Assembly: GCF_000797445.1 (NCBI RefSeq)
Contig: NZ_JSWF01000025.1
Coordinates: 124,001 to 188,000 of the forward strand
Length of the DNA stretch: 64,000 nucleotides
Origin: Lacinutrix jangbogonensis
GTDB taxonomy: Bacteria; Bacteroidota; Bacteroidia; Flavobacteriales; Flavobacteriaceae
Direction: 5' to 3'
A program made the translations under genes and the position numbers. Under the pieces are notes generated by a model. That model was not told the DNA's origin. It did no database searches and saw only the letters and a program-made list of their open reading frames with translations. Of this stretch, positions 43,758-52,999 are shown piece after piece (positions within the stretch are counted from its first letter, which is position 1; every line of letters starts with the position of its first letter).

Positions 43758-45626
43758 ATGAAACACTTATACATAACATTCACTTTTTTACTCACCGCAT
43801 CTATTGCTTTTGCTCAAGTACCCACAAGTTATTACAATGCTGCAACTGGAACAGGTTACACCCTAAAAACACAGCTTAAAGTCATTACTTCTAATGGCCA
43901 TACAGCAAGAAGTTACGATCAATTATATGATGGGTCAGGTGTATCAGGTTCTCAAGGTTATATAGACACGCATTCTGACACCAACGTTACAGGAGGAGCT
44001 AATTATGAAGATGATAATACGGTTTTAGATATGTATTCTGAAAATCCTTCAGGAACAGATCCTTATAATTTCAATCATAATATTGGAAATTCTGGAAATC
44101 AATCGAATGAAGGCGACTGTTATAATAGAGAACATTTAGTACCACAATCGTCTTTCAATAGTAATTTCCCAATGCAAAGTGATATTCATCACGTAATCCC
44201 AACAGATTGTAGAGTAAATAATTTTAGAGGAAGCCTACCTTTTGGAAATGTTGCATCAGCCAACTGGACATCACAAAACGGATCTAAAAGAGGATCAAGT
44301 GGAGTTATAGGATACTCTGGGACTATGTTCGAGCCTATAGACGAGTTTAAAGGAGATATTGCAAGAGCACTACTCTATTTTGTAACACGTTATGAAGATA
44401 ACATTGATGGATACACAAGTTTCGAGATGTTTAATGGTACAAACGACGAAGTCTTTTTTCCGTGGGCAATTACAACTTTACTCGATTGGCATAACACTAT
44501 AGATCCTGTAGATGAAAGAGAACGTTTAAGAAACGATGAAGCTTATAATTTTCAGGGTAATGCAAATCCATTTGTAGATCACCCAGAATATGCAGATATG
44601 ATTTGGAATCCTGTGTTAGATAGTCAAGATCCAACGGTTCCTGCAAATTTAATGGCATCCAATCCTTCAACATCATCTATAGATTTATCATGGACAGCGT
44701 CAACAGATAACGTGTCGGTAATAACTTACGATGTTTATGTAAATACTGCCTTTTACGTAACTACCAATTCAGCAGCAAATACATACACAGTAACCGGATT
44801 ATCTCCACAAACGATGTATACTTTTAATGTTCGCGCTAAAGATGGATCAAACAACACATCAGCGCAAAGTAACTCTGCTTCGGAAACTACATTACCAGGA
44901 ACTATAACTACAAATGAGATATTTATTTCAGAATATGTAGAAAGCGGAAACAATAAGGCATTAGAAATAGCTAATTTTACTGGTACAACAGTTAATTTAT
45001 CTGCTTACACAATTGCTAGAGATGTTAATAGTAATGGTGCTTTTGGTGACGCTTTACAATTAATAGGAAGTATTACAAATGGAGCTGTACATGTCATTAC
45101 AAAAGGGAATGCAGAATCTGCTTTAACTAGCTTAGCAGACCAACTATCGAGTGCAGATGCTATGTTATTTAATGGTAATGATCCTGTTGGCTTATTTAAA
45201 AATGGAACACTAATAGATATTTTTGGAACATTTGGTGGCAGTAATGATTATGACGATATCGTTTACAGAAGAAAACCTTCTGTAGAAAACCCAACGACTA
45301 GTTTTAATTTAATTGCTGAATGGGATGCGTTTCTTGAAGGCGATTACACAAATTTAGGCAGTCATTCTCAAACTTTAAACGTTACTAGTTTTGATGCTAA
45401 TACTTTTAAAATCTATCCAAACCCTATTAATGGAAACCTCTTAAATATTGAAGTAAAACAAAATACACGATTCGAAATCTATGATATTCTAGGCAAGAAA
45501 ATATTAGAAGGTAATGTTACTCCAACACATAAAGAGGTTGCTGTATCAAGATTAAATAAAGGTGTTTACATTTTAAAATTAGAAACACCTAATGGAACTA
45601 TATCTAAAAAATTAATTAAAGGATAA
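43758..45626 (+). CDS. Secreted endonuclease I with FN3, lamin-tail and T9SS domains
   Basis: 622 residues: signal peptide ending AFAQ; endonuclease I domain ~60-290 with YNREHLVPQSSFN near 121-133; fibronectin type III domain ~298-385 (PTVPANLMASNPSTSSIDLS in part); a lamin-tail (LTD) domain ~390-540 (NEIFISEYVESGNNKALEIA); and a type A T9SS domain ~548-622. The nuclease and tail are clearly paralogous to the upstream gene, while the two middle domains are extra. The LTD may help bind DNA or the cell surface; this is inference. A strong terminator follows. Confidence 0.9.
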   Translation: MKHLYITFTFLLTASIAFAQVPTSYYNAATGTGYTLKTQLKVITSNGHTARSYDQLYDGSGVSGSQGYIDTHSDTNVTGGANYEDDNTVLDMYSENPSGTDPYNFNHNIGNSGNQSNEGDCYNREHLVPQSSFNSNFPMQSDIHHVIPTDCRVNNFRGSLPFGNVASANWTSQNGSKRGSSGVIGYSGTMFEPIDEFKGDIARALLYFVTRYEDNIDGYTSFEMFNGTNDEVFFPWAITTLLDWHNTIDPVDERERLRNDEAYNFQGNANPFVDHPEYADMIWNPVLDSQDPTVPANLMASNPSTSSIDLSWTASTDNVSVITYDVYVNTAFYVTTNSAANTYTVTGLSPQTMYTFNVRAKDGSNNTSAQSNSASETTLPGTITTNEIFISEYVESGNNKALEIANFTGTTVNLSAYTIARDVNSNGAFGDALQLIGSITNGAVHVITKGNAESALTSLADQLSSADAMLFNGNDPVGLFKNGTLIDIFGTFGGSNDYDDIVYRRKPSVENPTTSFNLIAEWDAFLEGDYTNLGSHSQTLNVTSFDANTFKIYPNPINGNLLNIEVKQNTRFEIYDILGKKILEGNVTPTHKEVAVSRLNKGVYILKLETPNGTISKKLIKG

Positions 45627-45646
45627 ATTCCTTTTCAACATATTTT

Positions 45647-45680
45647 AAAAAAAGCGATTCTAAACGAATCGCTTTTTTTA
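45647..45680 (+). terminator. Terminator after the endonuclease pair
   Basis: Perfect stem AAAAAAAGCGATTC / GAATCGCTTTTTTT with a five-base loop, 20 bases after the stop. Confidence 0.9.
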
Positions 45681-45750
45681 TGGTTAATAACCACGTGAAT
45701 AACTCTAAAATTAAGTCTGATTTTTAATGTCACAATTCCACTAAAAAAAC

Positions 45751-45758
45751 TAAATTTG
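45751..45758 (+). promoter_or_regulatory. -7 promoter element for purL
   Basis: TAAATTTG matches TAnnTTTG, 33 bases before the purL start. No purine riboswitch is visible in the leader. Confidence 0.55.
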
Positions 45759-45791
45759 TGCTTTTAAAAACAACTTCAAATACTATATATA

Positions 45792-48700
45792 ATGATTCAT
45801 TTCTTCGGAAACCAAAACAGTAAATTATTTGCTGTTCAAGCAACAAAAGAATTATCAACTACAACCCTTTCAAAATTGATATGGTTATTTGGCAACCAGC
45901 CAAAAATAGAACACACATCATTAGAGGCTTATTTTATTGGTCCACGTGCTGCTATGATTACACCTTGGAGTACCAATGCTGTTGAAATCACCCAGAATAT
46001 GGGAATAGAAGGCATTCTAAGAATTGAAGAGTTTCAAAATTGCCCTGAAGATTTCAAGGACTTCGATCCTATGATTTCTGAAAAGTATAGTAGCTTAAAC
46101 CAAGCGTCTTTTGCAATAGATGTTAAACCTGAACCCATTCTAAATATAGAGGATATTTCAGCATATAACAAACAAGAAGGCTTAGCATTAAACGAAGAGG
46201 AAGTTGGATATCTAGAAGGTGTTTCTAAAAAAATTGGAAGACCACTTACAGATTCTGAAGTTTTTGGATTCTCTCAAGTCAATAGTGAGCATTGTCGTCA
46301 TAAAATATTCAATGGAACATTTATCATTGATGGTGAAGAAAAACCAAGTTCATTATTTAAATTAATTAAAGAAACAGCGAAACAACATCCAAATACTATT
46401 GTTTCGGCATATAAAGATAATGTGGCTTTTATTAAAGGCCCAAAAGTGGAACAGTTTGCACCTAAAACGGCAGATAAACCAGATTTTTACACCACTACAG
46501 ACTACGAATCTGTAATTTCAATAAAAGCAGAAACACACAATTTTCCAACAACTGTTGAGCCTTTTAATGGAGCAGCAACGGGTTCTGGAGGAGAAATTAG
46601 AGACCGATTAGCTGGAGGAAAAGGGTCGTTACCATTAGCAGGAACTGCTGTTTACATGACATCGTATTCTCGTTTAGAAGATAACAGACCTTGGGAACAG
46701 AAAATGGAAGCACGAGAATGGTTATACCAAACTCCTGTAGATATATTAATAAAGGCTAGTAATGGAGCATCAGACTTTGGGAATAAGTTTGGCCAGCCTT
46801 TAATTTGTGGCTCTGTATTAACTTTTGAACATGAACAAGACGCAAGAAAAATTGGTTTCGATAAAGTAATCATGCAAGCTGGTGGTATTGGTTATGGTAA
46901 AGCAGATCAAGCTTTAAAAGACACACCAAAAACTGGCGATAAAATTGTAATACTTGGTGGTGAAAACTACCGTATTGGAATGGGTGGAGCTGCAGTTTCT
47001 AGTGCAGATACAGGAGCATTGAGTTCTGGTATTGAGCTTAATGCTGTGCAGCGTTCTAATCCGGAAATGCAAAAACGTGCTGCAAATGCAGTTCGTGGAA
47101 TGGTTGAAAGTGAAGAGAATTTTATTGTTTCTATTCACGATCATGGCGCTGGTGGACATTTAAATTGTTTAAGTGAATTAGTAGAAGATACTGGAGGAAA
47201 AATTGATTTAGATAAATTGCCTGTAGGCGATCCTACTTTATCTGCAAAAGAAATTATTGGTAACGAATCTCAAGAGAGAATGGGACTAGTAATTGCCGAA
47301 AAGCACTTAAATACTTTAAATAAAATCGCAGAACGTGAACGTTCTCCAATCTATACCGTTGGTGAGGTTACAGGAAACGACCGTTTTACTTTCGAGTCTA
47401 AAACCAAAGGAGACAAACCAATGGATTTAGCTTTAGAAGATATGTTTGGAAGTTCTCCAAAAACTATAATGAATGACATTACTGTCGATAGAAATTATGG
47501 AGGTATCTCATATAACCCAGATGAATTTTACAACTACTTAGACCAAGTTTTACAACTTGAAGCTGTAGCCTGTAAAGACTGGTTAACAAACAAAGTAGAC
47601 CGTTGTGTTGGTGGAAAAGTTGCCAAACAGCAATGTGTTGGTCCTTTACAAATTCCGTTAAACAATGTTGGTGTAATGGCTCTTGATTATAAAGGAAAAG
47701 AAGGTATTGCCACTTCTATTGGCCACGCTCCTATTTCAGGATTAATAAATCCTATTGCAGGAAGCAGAAATAGTATCACTGAGGCTTTAACTAATATTAT
47801 TTGGGCACCTTTAAAAGATGGATTGCAAAGTGTCTCACTCTCCGCAAATTGGATGTGGCCTTGTAAAAATGAAGGTGAAGATGCACGATTATATGAAGCT
47901 GTAAAAGCGATTTCGGAATATGCCATAGCTTTAGGAATTAATGTTCCAACAGGAAAAGATTCGCTTTCAATGAAGCAAAAATATCCTAACGAGTCCATTA
48001 TTTCTCCTGGAACTGTAATTATTTCGGCAGCTGGAAACTGTAACGCTATTTCTAAAGTTATAGAACCCGTTTTACAGAAAAATGGAGGTGATATTTATTA
48101 TATAAATATATCGCAAGACGATTTTAAATTAGGTGGGAGTTCATTCGCTCAAATTTTAAATAAAATTGGAAATGATGCTCCAAATGTTACGGATTCAGCT
48201 TTTGTAAAAAATGTATTTAACACGATACAAATCTTAATAAAAGACGAGCAAATTGTTGCAGGACACGATGTAGCTTCTGGTGGTTTGATAACTACACTTT
48301 TAGAAATGTGCTTTGCAGATACTAATTTAGGAGCAGCATTAGATATTACTGCTTTAAACCAAAAAGATTCTTGTAAGGTATTGTTTGGTGAAAATGCAGG
48401 TATTGTTTTTCAATCTAAAGATGCTGCAATAGAAAACGTTTTAGCAGATGCTAATATAGAATTCTTCAACATAGGAAAAGTAACAGAAAGCGACACGCTA
48501 AGCGTAATTAATCAAGCTGAAGTATTTACAATGACAGTTTCTAGATTACGAGATGTTTGGTACAAAACGTCTTTCCTTTTAGATCAAAAGCAAACTGCCA
48601 ACAATTTAGCTGAAGCGCGTTATAACAACTATAAAAAACAACCTTTAACATATACATTTCCAAAACATTTTACTGGTAAATTAAGCGATGTCATTCAGAG

Positions 48701-49469
48701 TGCAAGTGAAGAATCTCGTCCAAAAGCAGCGATCTTACGTGAAAAAGGGTCTAACTCTGAGCGTGAAATGGCAAATGCCATGTATTTAGCTGGCTTTGAT
48801 GTAAAAGATGTACATATGACCGATTTAATTTCTGGTCGTGAAACTTTGGAAGATATTCAGTTTTTGGGAGCCGTTGGTGGTTTCTCAAATTCTGATGTTT
48901 TAGGTTCTGCAAAAGGTTGGGCAGGCGCCATTAAATATAATGAGAAAGCAAATAAAGTAATTAATGATTTCTTTAATCGCGAAGACACACTTTCTGTTGG
49001 TATCTGTAATGGTGCACAATTATTTATGGAACTAGATTTAGTAAATCCTGAGCACGATGTGCATGGAAAACTAACCTATAACGATTCTAAAAAACATGAA
49101 AGCTCGTTTACTTCAGTAGCTGTTCAGAAAAACAATTCTGTAATGTTATCGACCCTAGAAGGCACGACTTTAGGTGTTTGGATTTCTCATGGTGAAGGTA
49201 AATTTAACTTACCAAAAACAGAAGACCAATACAATATTGTTGCCAAATATGGCTATGAAGGCTACCCAAACAACCCAAACGGGTCAGACTTTAACACAGC
49301 AATGCTTTGTGATACAACAGGAAGACATTTAGTAACGATGCCACATATTGAGCGTTCTACATTCCAATGGAATTGGGCAAATTATCCTGAGGGCAGAAAA
49401 GACGAAGTATCACCATGGCTTGAGGCTTTTGTGAATGCTAGAATTTGGATTGAAAAAACTAAAGGTTAA
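45792..49469 (+). CDS. purL: Phosphoribosylformylglycinamidine synthase, large form
   Basis: 1225 residues, the fused single-chain form: N-terminal PurS-like region, two AIR synthase-like halves, and a C-terminal glutamine amidotransferase. It converts FGAR, glutamine and ATP to FGAM in purine synthesis. Landmarks are NSEHCRHKIFNGTF near 160-173, KAETHNFPTTVEPFNGAATG near 243-262, the amidotransferase nucleophile in GICNGAQLF near 1069-1077 and GEGKF with the C-terminal HIERSTFQWNW. Single gene with its own promoter element. Confidence 0.97.
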   Translation: MIHFFGNQNSKLFAVQATKELSTTTLSKLIWLFGNQPKIEHTSLEAYFIGPRAAMITPWSTNAVEITQNMGIEGILRIEEFQNCPEDFKDFDPMISEKYSSLNQASFAIDVKPEPILNIEDISAYNKQEGLALNEEEVGYLEGVSKKIGRPLTDSEVFGFSQVNSEHCRHKIFNGTFIIDGEEKPSSLFKLIKETAKQHPNTIVSAYKDNVAFIKGPKVEQFAPKTADKPDFYTTTDYESVISIKAETHNFPTTVEPFNGAATGSGGEIRDRLAGGKGSLPLAGTAVYMTSYSRLEDNRPWEQKMEAREWLYQTPVDILIKASNGASDFGNKFGQPLICGSVLTFEHEQDARKIGFDKVIMQAGGIGYGKADQALKDTPKTGDKIVILGGENYRIGMGGAAVSSADTGALSSGIELNAVQRSNPEMQKRAANAVRGMVESEENFIVSIHDHGAGGHLNCLSELVEDTGGKIDLDKLPVGDPTLSAKEIIGNESQERMGLVIAEKHLNTLNKIAERERSPIYTVGEVTGNDRFTFESKTKGDKPMDLALEDMFGSSPKTIMNDITVDRNYGGISYNPDEFYNYLDQVLQLEAVACKDWLTNKVDRCVGGKVAKQQCVGPLQIPLNNVGVMALDYKGKEGIATSIGHAPISGLINPIAGSRNSITEALTNIIWAPLKDGLQSVSLSANWMWPCKNEGEDARLYEAVKAISEYAIALGINVPTGKDSLSMKQKYPNESIISPGTVIISAAGNCNAISKVIEPVLQKNGGDIYYINISQDDFKLGGSSFAQILNKIGNDAPNVTDSAFVKNVFNTIQILIKDEQIVAGHDVASGGLITTLLEMCFADTNLGAALDITALNQKDSCKVLFGENAGIVFQSKDAAIENVLADANIEFFNIGKVTESDTLSVINQAEVFTMTVSRLRDVWYKTSFLLDQKQTANNLAEARYNNYKKQPLTYTFPKHFTGKLSDVIQSASEESRPKAAILREKGSNSEREMANAMYLAGFDVKDVHMTDLISGRETLEDIQFLGAVGGFSNSDVLGSAKGWAGAIKYNEKANKVINDFFNREDTLSVGICNGAQLFMELDLVNPEHDVHGKLTYNDSKKHESSFTSVAVQKNNSVMLSTLEGTTLGVWISHGEGKFNLPKTEDQYNIVAKYGYEGYPNNPNGSDFNTAMLCDTTGRHLVTMPHIERSTFQWNWANYPEGRKDEVSPWLEAFVNARIWIEKTKG

Positions 49470-49506
49470 AATTAAATACCACTCTATGTTTTAGTAAGAA
49501 AATTCG

Positions 49507-49514
49507 TATTTTTG
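49507..49514 (+). promoter_or_regulatory. -7 promoter element for the AraC-family gene
   Basis: TATTTTTG matches TAnnTTTG, 33 bases before the start. Confidence 0.55.
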
Positions 49515-49546
49515 TAAAGCTATCTAATTGATAAATTACAACCAGT

Positions 49547-50347
49547 ATGATTTACAATACTTACAAAAGCAAAGACTCATTAAACTTAATAGAAGAGGTT
49601 TTTGAATTAAAAATCGCAAATTCAGATTTGCCATTTCAAAGCAGAGTGATTCCTCGTGGAAATCATTCAATCGCATATACTTTTAAAGGTTTACATAAAA
49701 TAACTGTTGGCGATAAAATTTACAAGGCTAAAAACCTTATTATAACTGGACAAACAAAGAAATCATACTTTTTAAATATAGACCAAGAAACCGAGTGCAT
49801 TGGTATTATATTTCATCCAACAACTCTCTACAAACTAACCAAATTAGATGTCTCAACGCTAAACAATAAACATCTACCTTTAAGTGAGTTTTCAAAAGCA
49901 CTTGACAATACATTAATTAGTTTCTTTAATAAAATGCTAAGTGGTGAAAATTCGCTTAAAGCTTTAGAAGAGCTAATAAAAGAGCAACCTCTAGAAATTA
50001 ACAATCATACAGAAAATGTAGATAGAGCATTAGCCATAATTAATCAAAATGGAGGTCAAATTTCAATTAATAATCTTCTAGAAAAAATCCCAGTATCTCA
50101 AAAAACATTAGAAACGAAATTTAAACAAATGGTCGGGTTAACACCAAAAAAGTATGCCAGATTATATCGTTTTTGTTTACTAATTAAAAAATACAACGAG
50201 AAAAAACTAAAATTTAAGGACTTAGTAGAAATGCACAATTTCCATGATAGCTCTCATTTTACAAAAGAATTCAAGTACTTTATGAACCAATCTCCAAAAG
50301 CATATTTTAAAAACGAAAGTGAGTTTATTAAGAAATACTTAAAATAA
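49547..50347 (+). CDS. AraC family transcriptional regulator
   Basis: 266 residues. The C-terminal ~90 residues carry two helix-turn-helix units, GQISINNLLEKIPVSQKTLE and KLKFKDLVEMHNFHDSSHFT, followed by the family's closing FMNQSPKAYF. The N-terminal half (~1-150) has a cupin-like beta pattern (FKGLHKITVGDKIYKAKNLI) with DUF6597-like features, probably a ligand or dimerisation domain. Target genes are unknown. It is not obviously co-transcribed with the acyl-CoA synthetase downstream, since a terminator lies between. Confidence 0.87.
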   Translation: MIYNTYKSKDSLNLIEEVFELKIANSDLPFQSRVIPRGNHSIAYTFKGLHKITVGDKIYKAKNLIITGQTKKSYFLNIDQETECIGIIFHPTTLYKLTKLDVSTLNNKHLPLSEFSKALDNTLISFFNKMLSGENSLKALEELIKEQPLEINNHTENVDRALAIINQNGGQISINNLLEKIPVSQKTLETKFKQMVGLTPKKYARLYRFCLLIKKYNEKKLKFKDLVEMHNFHDSSHFTKEFKYFMNQSPKAYFKNESEFIKKYLK

Positions 50348-50511
50348 TAGCTATTACGTTTTTTTACATCAACAATTAATTTCATCTAATTATATTCACA
50401 TCGGATTTGTGTTTAAATGTAATTAAATAAAAATTAAGAGATTCATTTAAAAATAGTTAGTTAATGAATAAACATAAGCAAAGCTTAAATTCTTGCTGTA
50501 AATCATATAGC

Positions 50512-50544
50512 AAAGGAGCAGTTTTTCAACAGCTCCTTTTTTTT
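50512..50544 (+). terminator. Terminator upstream of the acyl-CoA synthetase gene
   Basis: Stem AAAGGAGC / GCTCCTTT with a 12-base loop and a long T-run. It lies 165 bases past the AraC-family stop, so it may end that transcript or a short untranslated RNA starting in the 50.35-50.5 kb spacer. Confidence 0.8.
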
Positions 50545-50607
50545 CTCATGTTTGAAATTGAATTAAAAATCATTACTTTGCAAGACACATAACTTCGACT
50601 TAAAAGC

Positions 50608-52377
50608 ATGACAGAAATTACAAGACTTTTCGACTTTCCATATTACCAACTAGAAAAATACAATCTAGATGCTGCTTTAGTGACTAAATACGATGGTGTA
50701 TGGACTCCAATGTCGACTAAAGAATATTTAGATAAAGCCAATGCGGTAAGTCGTGCGTTATTAAGAATGGACATACAAAAGCATGATAAAATTGCTGTAA
50801 TTTCTTCAACCAATAGAACTGAATGGAATATTATGGATATAGGGATTCTACAAGTTGGTGCCCAAAACATACCCATTTATCCAACTATCTGTGCAGAAGA
50901 TTACGAATATGTTCTAAATCATAGTGAATCTATTTATTGCTTTGTTTCGGACATTGAAGTGTATAATAAAGTAAAAAAAGTACAAGTAAATACCAAAGTA
51001 AAAGAAGTGTATTCTTTTAATCATATTGAAGGTTGTAAACATTATTCCGAATTATTTGAGCTGGGTGAAGATAAAAGCAATCAACTAGAAGTTGAAGCTA
51101 GAAAAGACAATGTAAAACCAGAAGAATTAGCGACAATTATCTATACCTCTGGAACTACAGGAAAGCCTAAAGGTGTTATGCTATCGCACGATAATATTAC
51201 TAGTAATGTATTAAACAGTATTTCACGCTTGCCATTATCTGGTGAAAATCCGCGTGTTTTAAGTTTCTTACCCATTTGCCATGTTTTCGAGCGCGTACTC
51301 ATATATATATATCAATATGCTGGAGTTTCTATTTATTTTGCAGAAGGCATAGATAAAATAGGCGAAAATGCTAAAGAAATAAAACCAAACCTAATGAGTG
51401 TTGTACCAAGGCTATTAGAAAAAGTTTACGATAAAATTTACGCTAAAGGAGCAGATCTTACTGGTATTAAAAGTAAATTATTTCATTGGGCAATTGCACT
51501 CGGAGAACAATGGGAACCTTATGGGCAAAATGGCGCTTGGTACGAATTCAAACTAAAAATAGCCAGCAAGTTAATCTTTAGTAAATGGAGAGCAGCCTTA
51601 GGTGGCGAATTAACGACTATGGTATCTGGATCTGCAGCTTTACAAACAAGATTAACACGAATGTTTTCTGCCGCAGGAATGCAAGTTATGCAAGGTTATG
51701 GTTTAACCGAAACTTCTCCAGTGGTCTCTGTAGAGATGTATAAAGACGCGCATTTTAGGGTAGGCACCGTTGGTAAACCCATTGATGGCGTAGAAGTGAA
51801 AGTTGCCGAAGATGGCGAACTCCTTATTAAAGGTCGTAACGTCATGATGGGTTATTTTAAAGACCCAGAAAAAACCGCTGAAGTAATGACGGGAGATTAC
51901 TTTCATACCGGTGACAAAGGAACCATTGATAAAGATGGATTTCTAAAAATCACAGGACGTAAAAAGGAAATGTTTAAAACGTCTGGCGGAAAATATGTTA
52001 TTCCACCACTTTTAGAAAACGACATGAAACAATCGCCTTTTATAGAACAAATTATGGTTATTGGTGAAGGCGAAAAAATGCCAGCAGCAATTATACAACC
52101 CAATTTTGAATATATAAAAAATTGGATTGAGGATCATAATCATGATATTGGCAACTCTCAAACAGAAATTGCTAATTCACAAATTGTAATAGAGCGCATT
52201 CAAAAAGATATTGCCAAGTACAATCAAAACTTTGGCAAATGGGAGCAAATAAAACGTTTTGAACTCACACCAGAGATTTGGTCGATTGATGGCGGACACT
52301 TAACACCTACCATGAAAATGAAACGAAAGATTATTAACGGTATTTATCAAGATCTTTATGATAAGATTTATCGTTGA
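50608..52377 (+). CDS. Long-chain acyl-CoA synthetase (AMP-forming)
   Basis: 589 residues of the adenylate-forming family. The ATP-binding P-loop-like motif YTSGTTGKPKGVM is near 179-191, GYGLTETSPVVS near 364-375, and DGFLKITGRKKEMFKTSGGK near 445-464 is the hinge and catalytic lysine region. It activates fatty acids as acyl-CoA, probably feeding the beta-oxidation operon 2.3 kb downstream. Compared with bacterial FadD it resembles the FAA1/ACSL-like long form with an inserted CHVFERVLIYIYQYAG segment. A near-consensus -7 element (TTACTTTG) precedes it. Confidence 0.92.
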   Translation: MTEITRLFDFPYYQLEKYNLDAALVTKYDGVWTPMSTKEYLDKANAVSRALLRMDIQKHDKIAVISSTNRTEWNIMDIGILQVGAQNIPIYPTICAEDYEYVLNHSESIYCFVSDIEVYNKVKKVQVNTKVKEVYSFNHIEGCKHYSELFELGEDKSNQLEVEARKDNVKPEELATIIYTSGTTGKPKGVMLSHDNITSNVLNSISRLPLSGENPRVLSFLPICHVFERVLIYIYQYAGVSIYFAEGIDKIGENAKEIKPNLMSVVPRLLEKVYDKIYAKGADLTGIKSKLFHWAIALGEQWEPYGQNGAWYEFKLKIASKLIFSKWRAALGGELTTMVSGSAALQTRLTRMFSAAGMQVMQGYGLTETSPVVSVEMYKDAHFRVGTVGKPIDGVEVKVAEDGELLIKGRNVMMGYFKDPEKTAEVMTGDYFHTGDKGTIDKDGFLKITGRKKEMFKTSGGKYVIPPLLENDMKQSPFIEQIMVIGEGEKMPAAIIQPNFEYIKNWIEDHNHDIGNSQTEIANSQIVIERIQKDIAKYNQNFGKWEQIKRFELTPEIWSIDGGHLTPTMKMKRKIINGIYQDLYDKIYR

Positions 52378-52489
52378 TAAAACAAAAATCACCTATAATT
52401 AAGGTCTAGGAAAGTATTCAAAACGTTTTTAGGCCTTTTTTAATCCCCTTTTCAATACCTCAAAAACTTAATTTTAGTCTTTTGAATAG

Positions 52490-52497
52490 TAGTTTTG
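52490..52497 (+). promoter_or_regulatory. -7 promoter element for the secreted protein and regulator pair
   Basis: TAGTTTTG matches TAnnTTTG, 29 bases before the start at 52526. Confidence 0.5.
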
Positions 52498-52525
52498 CAT
52501 CATATTAATTTTAAAACTTAAAAAA

Positions 52526-52990
52526 ATGAAAACTCTATTTAAAACGTTACTACTTTTAACATGTATTACTTCTTGTAATATTTCTTTTGGGCAAGATTCA
52601 GCATCTATTGAATCAAAAACTACGTCGCGTAGAAACATTAACTTTAACGAAAAAGACACACAAAAGAGAGAAAGCATATTAAAAGTTCTAATGGGAACAG
52701 ACCAGTTAGAAATAGCTATAAGAGGTGAATTAACCGCAGGAAAGTTGGTTATTGAAATATACGATTCAAATAATACAAAACGAGAAAGGTTTACTGTTGA
52801 AAATATTGTAGACACTAAAAAAAACTTAAATGGTCATTCTAAGAAAAATGATGAAACTGTTTTAGGTGAAATTACTAAAAAATTCTCATCTCCTATATAT
52901 GGTGAATGGATTGTAAAAATAACAACTACAAATGCTGTAGGGACTTTAGGCATTTATTACATTTCAAAAAAATTATTTAAGAAAGATTAA
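52526..52990 (+). CDS. Small exported protein of unknown function, paired with membrane regulator
   Basis: 154 residues. The hydrophobic leader (TLFKTLLLLTCITSCNISFG) could be cut after FGQ, or the ITSC segment could act as a lipobox. The mature part is a basic, mostly beta-strand domain (LEIAIRGELTAGKLVIEIYD, then GEWIVKITTTNAVGTLGIYY), like a small Ig- or jelly-roll-type module. No family recognised. The regulator gene starts 9 bases later, so the two are almost certainly one transcript and the protein is a candidate ligand or partner for the regulator's external domain. Confidence 0.68.
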   Translation: MKTLFKTLLLLTCITSCNISFGQDSASIESKTTSRRNINFNEKDTQKRESILKVLMGTDQLEIAIRGELTAGKLVIEIYDSNNTKRERFTVENIVDTKKNLNGHSKKNDETVLGEITKKFSSPIYGEWIVKITTTNAVGTLGIYYISKKLFKKD

Positions 52991-52999
52991 TAAAATTTG

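Noticed and set aside
50464-50592. 42-codon plus-strand frame (starting MNKHKQSLNSCC) before the acyl-CoA synthetase gene
   Set aside because: It runs straight through a strong terminator hairpin and the promoter of the next gene, so it is unlikely to be translated.
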